Positions 22,201-35,700 are shown, counted from the first letter of the stretch. The stretch: 64,000 nucleotides of DNA from Gorsachius magnificus (GCA_034008185.1 CM067081.1:3347821-3411820), one strand, 5' to 3'. The notes: generated by a model not told the origin, from the sequence alone. Program-made: numbers and translations.

Positions 22201-25200
22201 AACGGTGAGCTGTTGTTAACACACTTAGAGCTATGGTACCAGCCTAATTATCACTGAGCTACAGAAATTCAGTGATTTACTGCTTGAAGCTGTTTTAATG
22301 ATGTGAGTCCTTAGCTTGCCTCAACTGCAAACTAAAATGAGTTATTACAAACTACTTTTACCTTGTGTTTATTTTACGTTCTTGAGCATTGCCTCCTTAG
22401 GAAACGACGAAACGTTGCTGCTGTTGACAAGTTTCCCTCGTTTTGCTTTCTGAACAGTCAGAAAGTGCTCTGTGATTTTGGGCATCCTCAACTGGTGACA
22501 CAGAGCCCGAGGATGTAGGTAACGAGAACTAAGAAAGTGATTAACATCTGGAAGGCAACTAAGGCTAAAAGAAACGCTGGCATTTTCACAGTCTTCATTT
22601 TCTTCCTTCACCCATAATGAATTTGTTTATTTTACAGGAATTTACTGAGAAAATTCCACCTGTGGGACACAGCCATTTTTCTGTATTAACGAAGTAAGCC
22701 TAAACCACATTGTCTTTATTTTCTTTTTTTTTTTTTTTAGTATATAACTGGAAAGCTCTTGGCATTTTGTTCATTGGATGTAGAGAAATGCTGTCAAGTC
22801 TCAGCCTCCTTCAGGTGACGTCCCTGGATTAGCCTAGAAGATCCAAGGTGGCTGTGTGCCATCATTTTGAGTCCAGATGACCTTAATTTAGTCTCATGGA
22901 AAGATCCGTGCTGATCCTGGGACCGGTTAGGACTTCCGACTCAAGAAGATCCTGGGCTCAGGGGTAGCTCTGATCCATCTGCCGGGACCCATCTCGGCTT
23001 CTCTGCAGGGACAACCATGGTGGATCCATACCAGTTGATCAACCACTGCAGAGCTCTGGCCTTGGTTCAGGTTACTTACACGTTTCAGGACTCATTATTT
23101 ATGTGGTTTGAGTTTTTTTTCTTTGTCCACAGTATCTCAGCCATCCTGTTTTTATGCGTAATAGCAAATTGATTGTAGGTTAACCTGAAGTAAATGGCGA
23201 TGGTGCCGCCATAACTACAAAGCAGAATTTGGCCTTTGGACTTTCTGGACCTCTCTCGCATATTTCCAAGTCTGGGTCTTCATCCTTAAGAAAAATAAGA
23301 AGCATTCTCAGACATCATCTTTCAACACCTGCAGAAATGAAGCAATCGCAGCATCAGACACTTCATATGTACCTGGCTGATTTTTTTACAACTCTTTTCT
23401 GTTCTGTGTGCTGAAGGAAATGAAGCGTATACCATTTTCTTGAGTACATCCACGTGCACGTACGTGAGCGTCAGTGTGCGTCTGTCCACCTTGCCCACAG
23501 TAACTTTTGATTGGGTTGGCTGGTTTCATCCACATTTGAAAAAAAACCCTGAAGATTAAAAAAAAAAAAAAAAAAAAATAAAGATTAAAAAAAAAAAAAA
23601 CCCAAAACAAATTGATGTAATGAAGTTTAACAAATATAGCTGCTGAGCAGGGCTGAGAAGATGGATTTGTGCTCTCTCCGAGCTGCGTTGTTAGCGGAGA
23701 TTTCACTGGAGAGCGCGTATGAGAACAGGATTCATTAATAAACACACACACTGGGAGAAAACTAGTAGATAAATTTTCTTTAAAAAAAGAGGGTTTAGTA
23801 GTTTGCTGACAGACTGATTTATTCCACAGATATAAGGGCCAGCTGTTCAGCAGCTCAGGTACAATAAAACCGAGCCCCTGCTTGAGCATCACAGCGACAA
23901 CGGAGGAATAAACCTCAAACAGGTCATTTTATCCCAGTAAGTGGCGATGCCGTCCTGCCTGTTTCAATCATCCCGAGTAATCCAACTAAAAAACACCTTT
24001 CCAGATGGGTTTGCAGTGGTGTCTCTGACCTGCAGGAGGAAAACTTCAGCTTCTTGCACTGACCTGCTCTGCGTCTTCCTCAGTTTTGTGCAAAGCTGAG
24101 GACATCGATTTTTATCAGGTAACACTACGCAGAGAAGATGCTACTTGCCTTCAGCTGGTTCTTGCTCAGGAAGGCATTAAAAAAGAAGGAAAATATTGTT
24201 CTAGCTTTCTTTTACTGTTCAGCATAATTATTCTCTCAAGTATTTGAGGTTTATACCGCTGTAAAGAACAACAGGAAATTGCAAGGGAGCAAAATGTTCA
24301 TCAGTGATCACAGGGAAGGAACATTTTTATCCACAGTTAGGGTGGAAATCACAGCGCTTTGAGGTTGGGAAATAGGTGATGGTGATTGAACTCGTGCCAT
24401 CCGGCCGCCTGGCCTTCACTGCAGCAAACAGCCAGCTGTTTCTGGCACTTTGAAAGCAAACTATAAAATAAGATTTCCTGGGAGAGAGCAGAAGAAGGAG
24501 GAGCCCTGCCCTCCTCTTCATCAAACTGTCCGTCCCCAGGGCTCCCGTTTGCTTTGCAAAATCAGGAAGCGTGCAAGATGAAGCGTGGAAAACCAGCGCC
24601 TGCAGCAAAAAATGAAGCCCTGCGAGATGGAGACCCGATAGCAAAAGCTCATCCCGAAGGAGCTTTGGTGTGATTTTCCAGCGGTTGCCTCGCAGTTTTA
24701 GGGATCAGATATTTTTCTATTTTTCACTTTCTCGCAGCACCACGTTGCCACAGACTGACAGATGCACGTTGTTTGTTTTTGTTTTTGTTTTTGTTTTTTT
24801 AAGCCTCAGCTGCACCCCAGCAATCTTCTCTGTGGCTAATTAATCTAAGGACTTGTAAAGAGATATAATTACTGCTTTTCTTGGGAAGCTGCCGAAAAAA
24901 AAAGTTATGGTCCCTGCAATATATAGCATAGCCGCCAGGTCCAGGGCTCCGAAAATGGGTGCTCATGCCTTTGGGCAGTAGGTGGTTGTGCTGCTCCCGG
25001 GTGAGTTACCCCCAAAAAATACAACCCCGAAGCGGTTGGGAGTGGGGCTTTATGGCCGTATGGCTTGCGCGGAAGCGCAGTGACTGCAGCCCTACGCGGC
25101 ACGGCGCGTAACCCGTGCCGGTTTGAAGTCGGAAAGCTGGAAAGGGCCAAACGACCGATGCCAACCCTGCCACGTTCCTTCCGCAGGAGCGGCGGTCAGC

Positions 25201-25371
25201 CGTTAATGCCGGGAGTTTGGGGGGATGCGCGGAATCCACGCCGCGCTGGCGGGCGGTTTCAGGCAGCGGCGGGCGCGGGTGTTTTGTCCCCTCTCGCTGC
25301 CCGTAGGCGGCCGCCGGGCCATGGCGGGGCGGGCGGCGCCGCTTCCCACCGCGTCGGCAAACGCGGCGGGG

Positions 25372-25436
25372 ACTACAGCTCCCAGGAGCGCCCTGCGCTC
25401 TCGCGCATGCGCGCTGCCTCCCCCGCGCCATCTTGG
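25372..25436 (+). promoter_or_regulatory. Promoter module copy 1: ZNF143, NRF1-like, YY1-type sites
   Basis: ACTACAGCTCCCAG at 25372-25385 fits the ZNF143 (Staf) element also bound by THAP11/HCFC1. GCGCATGCGC at 25403-25412 fits NRF1. CCATCTTGG at 25428-25436 is the reverse complement of the YY1 core (CCAAGATGG). Offsets from the first site are 31 and 56 bases. Confidence 0.65.
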
Positions 25437-25478
25437 CATCCGCTTCTTCCATCGTAGCGGCTGGGGAGGGGAGCGGGG

Positions 25479-25542
25479 ACTACAACTCCCGGCGTGCACC
25501 GCGGCGCCCGCGCATGGGCAGTGCGTCCCGCCGCCATCTTGG
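25479..25542 (+). promoter_or_regulatory. Promoter module copy 2: ZNF143, NRF1-like, YY1-type sites
   Basis: ACTACAACTCCCGGCGTGC at 25479-25497 is a good ZNF143 element including its GC tail. GCGCATGGGC at 25510-25519 is an NRF1 site with one change. CCATCTTGG is at 25534-25542. Offsets from the first site are 31 and 55 bases, almost the same as in copy 1, which lies 107 bases upstream. Confidence 0.65.
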
Positions 25543-25666
25543 CCCGGGGAAACGCTGCTGCCGCCGCCGCCGCCGCCGCCACTAAACAAACCCTAGAGCG
25601 GCACCGGGGGGGAGGAGGGGCCCTGCCGCCGAGGAGCCTTTCGATGTGCCGGGCACGGCCGGGCAG
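25543..25666 (+). other. EMSY: Probable EMSY non-coding exon 1
   Basis: A 5' leader exon is needed because exon 2 begins at an acceptor. The best donor is CAG-GTGGGT, ending the exon at 25666, just downstream of the promoter motifs. The start is a guess. An ATG at 25644-25646 would open an upstream reading frame (see findings). Transcript data are needed to confirm. Confidence 0.5.
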
Positions 25667-26682
25667 GTGGGTCCCGCTCCCCGGCAGCGTCTCCGCGCCT
25701 CCCCGCCTTGCCTGGGGCGCTCCCCCTCGGGGGAGAGGGGCAGGTCCCCTTCCCCGGCGGCGGGGCCCGGCCCCCGCCTGCAGGCCCGCCGGCGCTGCCC
25801 CTCCGCCCGGCGCACCCGCGGCCCCGCCCCCCCCCCCCCGCGGGCCCCCGGGCCGGGGAGTCCCCGTGTGGCGGCTGCCTCCGGGCGCTCCCTGTGGGAG
25901 AGCCTCCCCCTCCTTCCAGCCCCGCTTTGGAGGGTGCGACGGCGCCGGGGCTTTTGTTCCCGGTGCTCACACCCCCCCCCCCTCCCCGGCCCCGCTGTGC
26001 CGTTCCGTGCCCGGGAAGCGCGGCGCGGCCGCGGGCTGGCACAAGCCGGCTCGCCCCGCTCGCCTCCGGCGCCTCTCCCCCCCCCCCCCCCCCTTTTTTT
26101 ATTATCCTTATAGCGGCGGGGAGATGCGCCTTCCTTCCCCGCCACCCCCGAATCTCGCCGCGATGCCATCGGGCGAGGGAGGTGTTCCCGTGTTTGGGTT
26201 TTGTTTTTTTTTTTTGGGGGGGGGTGGGTGGGGTGAGGTTGGTGTTGGTACGTGGAAAGCAAATTTTCACGGTGTTTTTAGGCTAGTGCTAAATGCATTT
26301 CCCGGGGGGGAAGGGGGGGGGGGGGCGTGTGGTTAGCTGGAAGAGTTCTTATAATAGGTGCTCTGTGCATAAAGAGAGGGAGGAGACTCGAACATCAATT
26401 CGGGGAGCGTTTCAGCATGAAAAAAGGCTTGAGGAGGAGATCGGAAACTCGGTAAAAAGGCTTGGGATGATGGAGCTGAGCAAGAGGGTGTAGGAAGTCC
26501 GTGCCCTTGTGAAACTGCTGAATTCCTGCATGGCAAAGCATGCCATTACAAAGGTGGGAGCAGGGATGGGAACGAATTGGTCGGTGGAGTTGTGAGCAGG
26601 CTGAGGAGAGTTTACATTAATCGGCTCGGGAAATCAATAAATGTCGGGCTTGCGCTTAACTGCATTTATATTCCTTTTTCAG
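25667..26682 (+). other. EMSY intron 1 (if exon 1 is right)
   Basis: The first half is the 3' part of the CpG island, with long C and G homopolymers (for example 26080-26093 and 26311-26323). The second half is ordinary. Long open frames on both strands here are a product of GC-rich sequence and show no family resemblance. Confidence 0.55.
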
Positions 26683-26791
26683 CGAGGCTGAGCTCTGTGG
26701 GAGCACAAACAGAAGGGAGAGATGCCTGTGGTGTGGCCAACTCTTCTGGATCTCAGCAGAGATGAATGCAAGAGGATCCTTCGCAAACTGG
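26683..26791 (+). CDS. EMSY: EMSY exon 2 (start codon; coding 26722-26791)
   Basis: Acceptor TTCCTTTTTCAG ends at 26682. There are 39 leader bases, then ATG at 26722 with G at -3. It encodes MPVVWPTLLDLSRDECKRIL plus three more codons and one base, the start of the ENT domain. Donor GTACAG follows 26791. An in-frame TGA in the leader (26689-26691) shows that this is the first possible methionine in this exon. Confidence 0.95.
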
Positions 26792-29700
26792 GTACAGTAA
26801 GATACAATTTGCGGGTCTGTATGTTTGCCCTTTTAAGATCTGCCTGCCTGCTGCTTCCACGAAATACTTCAAGACGTCTACAGGCAACTGACAAGTCATT
26901 TCCTGCATTTTGCATGTGTCATTGGTTTGACAGCCCTGGCTTAAAATGATGTTTGGCAGATGCTGTCTGCCTGAGCAAAATGTATAGAGCAGAATTGTTT
27001 TGGTTTGGTAGGACTGTGGATGGCCTGGTCTATCCCTGCCTCGATGTTGCGCTGCTGTTCCTTTTACGACTGTTAACATGCAGCGGGATGCTCTGTGAGA
27101 GGAGGGTCTTCGTTTGTCTTTTGATTCTGTATTGGACACCTTTCTGTACTAAAAAAAAAAAAAAAATCACTGAACCCTGATTTAATTGACATGGTGGGAC
27201 TGAGTACAAGAAGTAAAGGAGAAAAAAAATTGTGGTGATTTGTGATTTGCGCTTACACAAATTATCAGGGAAGCATGAGAACAATGTTCTCTCTTAACTG
27301 TCGTAACAGGAGCGTTTTGCATTGTTTCAAATGTATTTCAATATCTGAGACCCCCACCCAATAGATATATATTGGGAGATTGTTTTTTGTGCTCTGTCCT
27401 TGTAAGTACATGTGTGCAGGAAGACATACTTTTCTATTTCGGAAGGTAATAAAAAGACTTGCTCTTTCCTTGAATGCACTGTTGGCTACCACAGGAGAGA
27501 GAATCCTTTGTTAGGCCATTGATCCGATCCTGCGCAGCCATTTTTCAGTTCTTAGAGCTGAATTTCATTCTATTTACTTAAGGATTTTTGTGCCAGTTAA
27601 ATGATGTGTAGTATTAGAAGGGAATAAAACCTTAGATTTCTTTTCAGCCTTCCTTCTGAGGAGCATAACCTAAGAGATGATGTCAGGAAGAAAGTTGAGA
27701 CTGCCTCTAGCTTCCTCTGACAGTCAAGTCACAGCTTTTCTTGTTCTCCTTTTACTTGAATGTTAAAAGGTGATGTCCTGTGCTTAACTCTGCCAAGGTT
27801 CTTGTACATTATGAAGCCATCCGCTTTATTTTCTGAGAGTTGAGTTGGCTAGGAGAGTGGAAAAAAAAAAAAACCAAAAACCAAACCCCAACTTCCCAGC
27901 CCAGCTGACGGCGGTGTGCTGGCAGAACCCTGCTGGTGCAGCTGAGCCAAACAGAACTGCAGCTACACCTCTTTTAATGACATAACCTAGGCTGACGGGG
28001 GGGGGGAATAAAATAAAATCTTTCTTTTTTTTTCCTTTTTTTTTTTTTTTTTTTTTTTGCTGGCATGAGCTGTGTCCCCACAAGGGGGCCCTGCCAGTGT
28101 AAGAGAGGATCAGAGCCCGTAGCAGCCCTGTCTCTTCTAGGGTAGAGAAGCTCTCAGTTTAAATGGATGCACCACAAGACTGGAAGGGGAAGGAGCATGG
28201 GCAGTGGGAACGAACAGCCATCTAACAGTCATATCCAGCAATACCCAGCCGTTTTAGAGAGTCCTGCTTTCCCAGCTCTCAGCCCAACGTCTGATTTGGT
28301 TTGACCATTCAGCAGGAGCGGGGTAATCCGTAATGAGTGAAATGCAAAGGTGTAGGTGAGGCTGAAATGCATCCTGAGGTGTGCAATACCGAGCATTGTT
28401 CTGCGGCGTTCGTGGTTTATAACTGAATAAGGGGATGCTGGTAGCACCTTACACTTGAGATGATGATACTTATTTGTGAAATAAATACGTGATGTGTTTC
28501 CTGTTGGAAGGAGAGCATGCCAGTTAGTGATCGCTACGTAGACATAGGGGTGAGGAAGGTAGTTACAGCTGTTCTGTAATCTTTACTGGTTTCTAAAAAG
28601 CCAGAACGTGCATTTTTAGAGCTCTAGTATAGAGGATCTCTATTAAAAATGCAGAAAGAAAAAAAAAAAATCTATCCTCACTAAATAATTACACGGTTGT
28701 ATCTGAGAATTACTTTATGTTGTTAACAGAGGAAAATAATTAGTATCTTAAATATTGTAACATGGTTGTCTAAATAAATGTTGATATTAGTAATAACCAT
28801 TGCATTAATTAGCAAATGTTTTATAACTGAAGCTGCAAATGCCTCTGTAGGTCACTCAGCATCCCTGTGCAGGCTGCATAGTTAACCAAAGTAACTCTGC
28901 TTTGTGTTTTGTCTGCCTAATCAGGACAGGAGAGCAGGACTTCTTTTCAGCACAATTCCTTGATTTGATTTGTAAATTAGCTCTTTGGAATCCTAATCTG
29001 AAAGCTTTTCAGACTAGCATCAGTCTTTCTTTTGCAGCAGACTTCAGAGGTGTTAGGTTTTGGCCTGCCCCTTTTATTCTTGCTTTTGGTTAACTCTGGG
29101 ATGTGTTGTGGGGTTGGTTTGGTTGGCTGCTGAAAGGCACCTATGTAAACATCGGAAGAATTTGTCTTTCTAGTTTAAAGCAGAAGTTTCAGTAACGTTT
29201 CCTTAAACTGTGCTAACCCAAAATAGCAAGTCATTCTTTGGCAAATCAGACTCCATTATTTGCATCAGGTGTATTTTCACCCTGCTTAGTAGGACAAAAA
29301 TCAGAAGTTTCAATAGCCTTTAACTATTCTACTTCTTAAAACGTCCATGGCATGACGTTTACATAGGTCACCTGGAATTATAAATTTACATTAAATCAGA
29401 GTTGTGGTTTTTGTGAGTTAATCTTCGTGAGTGCTCTATGTTTAAGAAGAGCTGGATTGTTTCTTTCATGTTGGGCAGGTTTAATTCGGTGTGTTGCATT
29501 CTTTTCAGATTCAAGCGGTTGTACGTATCAAGTCAATGGTCATAAAAGATTATGATTGTATTTAACAAACTGTAGCTGATGTTCTCTGTGCTAATTAAGG
29601 AAAGCATTAGGAAAAAAATCAGTTGCATTTTTGATGGTGTATTTCTTTTTCAAGGCAAGCTTTTCCATGGAACTTTTAATAATGTGTTTTAAAGATTTTT

Positions 29701-32700
29701 TTTTTTTCTTTTCTTTTCCTGTTTCTAGAGAATTCTGAGCTACTCTCCAAATGTGGGGACTGTTTCTTCAAGCTTTCTGGCTGAACTGTCAGCTCAGAGG
29801 GAGCTTGAAATATTTGGTTGGGTTTATACACTAGATAATCCTCCATGATGATACAATTGTTTCATAGAAAAGCTGTATGCTGCAGAGTAATTGATTGAGA
29901 GAGTTCTAAATCGTCAGCCTCTTTTGAAAAGCGATAAATAATTGAAAGGCATGTGCATTGTAATGGTTTTGAAAATTAATAGAATGCTGTCAAGTAATAC
30001 TGAAAATAATGTAATTTTTTTTCCCTTTGCTGTGAGCATTAAACAGAAATACTGTTTGCTCTAATTCTTCAGAACTGGAGGCATATGCAGGTGTCATCAG
30101 TGCCTTACGTGCACAAGGAGACCTTACGAAAGAGAAGAAGGATCTTCTTGGAGAACTCTCTAAAGTGCTTAGGTAACCCTGACCTTTTTAAAATAAGAAC
30201 CGATGACCTGTTTTCTTTGAAGCTATCGCGTGCTTTTTTCTGTTACTAGTATCACAAAGCAAATCTTAATTTAGAGAAATAATTCTCCATCTTGTGGAGG
30301 TTTGATTCCTGTTCTGCTTGGAGTTTTTAGTAAGAAAAACAACTGTGCTTCTGTGCTTTACTGTCTTGTTGGTGTTCTGGGAGATACTGAGTGTTAGAAT
30401 CATTGCAGCTAACACATGAGCGTACGCTGGCTTGGAGTTCTGTCAAGGTAGGACTTGAAGGGCTTTGGGCCCAAGTTACATTAAGACAGAACGCTGCATG
30501 TTCTGTGCAAATTTTTCTACCGTGTGCTTTAAATCTCTTGCTCTCCTTAGGGCGTTGGATTCTAGCTGCTTTGCAGGGGTACCCTATGAAAAGTAATGTT
30601 CTTTTTATTCTTCAGTAACATTTTTGAACAATAACATGTTCATCCTTTCTCCCTGTGATAGAAAAAGTTAAGTGATGATCTCCTAAATGTAAATGCCTGT
30701 TCGCTTTCGTCTCTTGAGTGGATTATTCATAAGTTTCATCTTAGCTAGAAGTTTTAGATAAATGTTCGTGTCTCCATCTCGCTAAAATATATTGCTTTTT
30801 TTTTTTAATAGTATTTCAACGGAGCGACATCGTGCTGAAGTTCGGAGAGCAGTAAATGATGAACGACTAACGACTATTGCACACAAGTAAGTTATAGGTA
30901 ATTTTCTATGCGATTTCCTAAGGTACCGTTTGAAGAATCCGCTGTGCCTTAACTGACTGATAGAACTTTGATGACTGATGTTGTTTTAAAGAACAGTAGT
31001 TAAAAGCGTGCATGGATGAAGGAATTGTTGTGTCAGGTTTACATCAAGGAACTAGAAACCGTTTTAATACTGTTGCATTTTGCATCTGAAGGCATCCTAC
31101 TCACTGTACAAGTACAGTGTAAGAAAGTCTTTTGTCACCAAGAGCCTTCTGTAAGATAGACCAGAAGAAACAGAGTAAAGAGAGAAATGCATAAGCAGGA
31201 TGAACATGTTTGCTTTATTATTTTTTGGTTTACATTTAATTTTATTTAAAACTGTTTAGAAAGGTTATATTAAGAGGGACTTAACTATGCGGCAAGACAA
31301 AGGGAGGGAAAGAGGTGGCAGAGATTAGTGGAAAACAGTGTATCAGCACAGAGGGGAGAAAAAAAATGGTCAGAGTGGAAAAAAAACTGCAGCAAGCTAA
31401 CTGATGACATCAGTGTCCGCTGTTCTCTGCTTGATGCAGCTGCTGTGCTGGCATCAACTGGGATGGTTCCTCCTTGTGTTTGCTTTCACAAGCTGCACAT
31501 GATTTTGAGAGGTGGAGAGGAGCAAGAGGGCAAGTGCTTACATATCTCTGATAGTTACTTAATAGCCTTACTAGTCAGAGCTGGATTGTAAGTGTATATA
31601 TTTCTCTTTCTGTGTTATAACCATGGATTTATAAGTTTGACTCCTGTAGCTTAGGTGTTACGGGGAGGACAAAAAGGAGATCATAAAAATAGGAGGCGAC
31701 TCGGAGTTAGCAATTGTGTGATCTGGGACTTGCCAAAATCAGCATACTGGTTTAGTGCTGTGGAAGGACATTTCACGTTTTAGTGTTGTAATGTTCAAGT
31801 TTAAGGAGTTCAAAATAGGCTGTTTACCAAACAAAACTCACCAAGTTTCTTGCACTTCTTTAAAGAAAGGGGAAACAAACAGTGAAAAATAAGCATTTAA
31901 TTGTCAAATCAGGACTCTTTTATTGAATCAAGTTTCCTTTTTAAGCAGTAGTTCTGTCTTCAGCATTTTACAGAACGAATATAAAGTTTGTCCTGAGGTG
32001 TTGAACTTCAAACGTATGAGATTATAATCCAGACAAGGTGCAATTGTGAAGTGCTGCATCTCTTTATTTTTTTGTGTGGTAATTCTTTCTAAGTGATGGT
32101 TGGTAATATAGCATTTGACTTAAATAATGCTCTAACTCATTAGGAAAGTGAGCTTTTCTAGCTTTGCTGTAGGCAACATTTGTAGTCTTATTTTTGATTT
32201 TAAAAATGTATTTTTCCCTCAGCTGTTGTAGCTCTGCTTATACTACATGAGTATGTACAAAGAACACTGAAGCATATCAGGATTTAACAACATAGCAGAT
32301 CCTCTGCGTTTTACGAACTAATTTGTGATAGCTTTTGCTGCAACTTGCTTGTAATAGTTCACATGAGAAGTTGCTTTTCAGAATATATTAATATATTAAA
32401 TGGGTTGCTTTGCTTAAGAACGTAACAGCACTGAAAAATAGTTTGCCATTTTAGTTTTGCTGATTTGACAAATGACTCATGTAAACCAGTCGTAAACAGA
32501 ACCACTTCTCCAGCTAGATAAGAACAGCATTTTTTGGAATCATTCTAGTTTGTGCATAAGTACTAAGGTTAAGAGAAAAAGAAAGCAGCAGGCTGATTTC
32601 TGTTGAGGAAGATGCACAGGGCGTATTTGAATCATTTAATGTTCTGTTACCTTGTTTGGGACTACTTTAATAAGGCTGAGAAACTTTTCTGTTCAGGTAA

Positions 32701-35700
32701 AACAAGGTTTGCATTAGAAGCCAAGGGTTCTTCCCCGTAACACATTTTTGTCATCCAGAAGTAGAGAGTGTACCAGCTCTACCTGACAGTAGCTAATATG
32801 ACACAGGGCTTTTGAACATGATGTGATGTCCACAGACCTCTGGCTCTTTAAGGGCTCTCTAAAACAAAACGGTAAAAGAAGAAGCAACTCTTAAATCTTC
32901 TGTGGGAGGATAATCAGGTGGGAAAAATGTAAGTGCTTTCATGAAATGAAGAAAGTTGAAGATTATTGCTCTAGGATGCCTTTAGAAACTGCCTTTTAGA
33001 CTTTCACTGTTGAAAAAAAGGCACTTAAATAAGAGTACTGAGATTTTGGAAACTCGGCAGAATATTTACGGAATGTGCATTTCTGTTTAGTATGTCTGGA
33101 CCAAATAGCTCTTCGGAATGGTCTATAGAAGGTCGTCGACTGGTGCCGCTGATGCCACGGCTCGTTCCACAAACAGCTTTTACTGTTACCGCTAATGCTG
33201 TTGCCAATGCAGCTGTTCAGCACAACGCATCTCTTCCAGTTCCTGCAGAAACTGGAAACAAAGAAGGTGAGAGAAAGCTGGGATTCTACTGCAATCTGTG
33301 GGAATATAAAAATAATGTCACAGTATAAATTGTTATCTCAGATTTTAAGTGTTAGGTGGTTTTTTTAAAAAGAATCTGAATCGTTCTTATTGCACAGTAT
33401 TCATAGAAATATGAAAAAAAATCTTTTTTTTTTGAAAGATGCCTTTGCAGCACCTGCAGCATAAATCTGACAGCTTTGAATTAATAAGCACACTAGCAAC
33501 TGAAAAAAACCCAAATGGCCAGGAAATGAGGGGGAAATTCACTGGATAACTTAAGCTCTGTAAACTATAAAAACTTGGACTGATGGCTTAAGATTTTGTA
33601 AAGTTCTGTAAGTGATGAAAGATGTTTCAGAACACTCTTTTAAGAATGCAAGTAGGTTTTGGTGAAAGTCAAGAAAAATTCATTGGTTTTCTTTTTTGTT
33701 GGTGGTGTGTTTGGTTTTTTTTTTTTTACTTCAGATTAAACATACCAGGTTACCAAGTAAAAAGTGCTTTCTGCTTTCCCTATGCCTTTTAAATAACGCT
33801 AGTACACATTCCATCTAACTTGGCTTGAACAGGGTCGAATTATGCTTCATGCAACTAGAGAATGTGTAACATTTCTTGAAATAGGCTGTTTTATTCTGGT
33901 TTTGTGAGAAATACTGGATCATTGTACTCTTACTTATAAGCACCAGTTTTAAGAAGCTGATTAGCAAAATCAGTTGTGCATTGCTGAAGGCATATTTTGG
34001 TTTATTCAACTGATGTACAGTTCAGGAGAGGCACTAGCTGTTTTCTGTCAGTTACCAGTCTAGATATGGTCATTTACAGAAAAGCAGAAAGGTCAAAATA
34101 CTGAATTAATGCTAAAATGAAAAAGAACAAGTTGTAAAGTAAAACATTGGATAAATACAAATAAAAAAAAAAAAAATTCTAGCACAGATTTCTGGGATCG
34201 GGAGGAGGGGAGGTTAGATTTCTACACTGTCTTTAAAGGCCGTTAATTCCATTGCCCTGCTTAGGTCAAACTGGGGAGTATTCAACAGTAACAGGACTGC
34301 AGAGGCAAAGATGTGGATAATGACCCAATAAGTCTTTGGCTTCCATTTCAATTGTTAAAATAGTGATAGAATAATGGGATTCTGCACTTCAGTTATACGG
34401 AAGGTGTCTTTTCTCCTCTTCAGTGGTGGTTTGCTATTCCTACACAAGTACCACTTCAACCCCAACATCTACCCCTGTTCCAAGTGGCAGTGTAGCAACA
34501 GTGAAGTCCCCCAGACCCGCCAGTCCAGCCTCCAATGTAGTCGTCTTGCCAAGTGGAAGTACTGTTTACGTCAAAAGTAAGTGATACTAGCAATTGATTA
34601 ACAAAAGGGAAAGAGAGGGACAGTCTTGTGGCTGAAGCATGGACTGAGTTAAACACTCTGACCTTGGGCAAGTCATTTAATGCCTTTATGCCTTCATTTA
34701 GTCTAAAGAATGAATTTATTGCTTCCCTTTTTCAGAGAAATTGTGTTCAGGATAAATCCACTGACTGTAAAATGCTGCAGGAAACAGTGATGGCAAGGAC
34801 AACAAGAGTGAAAAGTATTTTGAAAATAAAATATAGGAATTGCTGTATATCAGTGGATTTCTAATCCAGCTTATTCAGAACTTGTGTTTAAGGTAGCTCT
34901 GCTGGTTGCTTCTGCAGAGGGCTTCCCTCTTCCTTCTGTTTAAATATTGCACAGCAGTCACTTATTTGAGTTAGAAAAGGTCCCTTCTTTCCACTTTCAC
35001 AGTTGACCTGGACTTTCTTACAGTACAGTAGTTTGGCAAGCATATGCTTACATTAACTGTGGCCATTTTGTGATTTATTTGGAAGTGAATCTTAGTGAGG
35101 CTTGCCTTCCTCGGCAGTTGTGAAAAGTCCATATGAAATCCCACCAGATACCCATCTTCATGTATTTGAATTTGCAAATCCAGGGCATAAGGTCTAGAAA
35201 CAATAACTTTTCTTGTCGTGTTGTCCCCCTCCTTCTTTCTCTGGCTAATAAATCAGCTAGTTCTAAAAGCAGAATACATCCTCGTATTCATGCCCAGATC
35301 CTCAAAGGTAGTTTTCTTTGATAATTAAAAATATTTCCTTCTGTCCTTATTTGGTGTCTCTCAAAATGCAGGTGGCAAATAAAGCTGATGAGTGCTATTT
35401 TTATGCTTGCTGCAGATACCTCTAATATTTTAAAAAAAATTTTAATCTTGATGCTCTGTGTGCATGTTTGATTAAACTGCTAGCTAGTCAGAAACGTCAC
35501 GTTGTACATAAATATAATGTTACTTGCAAACCACCAGCTTTAATGGCTACATCAACCCACGGAACCCATTACATTAAGTTTTTTCGGTTTTCTGATTTAA
35601 TGCACTAATCGTTCAGCTTTTAGTTTAAAGATTCAGGGGAAAATGTTCGTAACCTCTTCAAAATTTAATTTAGGCCTCTGTTGAATTATTACATGGTAAT

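Larger units (their letters stand above)
16784..25049. other. Intergenic region between THAP12 and EMSY
   Basis: About 8.3 kb without a recognised gene. Contents I can name are a tandem 27-bp duplication near 20000, a T/C homopolymer tract at 20549-20579, a MIR-like fragment near 22050-22200, adenine tracts at 23560-23600 and a GTTTTT run at 24773-24800. The short ORFs show no family resemblance. Enhancers may be present but cannot be seen from one sequence. Confidence 0.75.
25060..26170 (+). promoter_or_regulatory. EMSY CpG-island promoter
   Basis: CpG-dense DNA about 0.6-1.6 kb upstream of the EMSY start codon. It contains two ZNF143-type sites, two NRF1-like sites and two YY1-type sites in a repeated order (see the separate entries), with no TATA box. 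Transcription probably starts around 25480-25600, but this is an inference from motif position. The 3' part holds long C runs (about 25978-26093). Confidence 0.8.

Noticed and set aside
23386..23892. 168-codon minus-strand ORF in the intergenic region
   Set aside because: It contains a poly-Phe/Leu run produced by adenine tracts, with no recognisable domain or splice context.
15866..25480. Shared bidirectional promoter for THAP12 and EMSY
   Set aside because: The genes are divergent, but each has its own CpG island and the islands are about 9 kb apart.
25203..26336. Several long overlapping open frames on both strands in the EMSY CpG island
   Set aside because: GC-rich sequence has few stop codons; the products are Pro/Arg/Gly-rich with no family resemblance and no consistent splice context.
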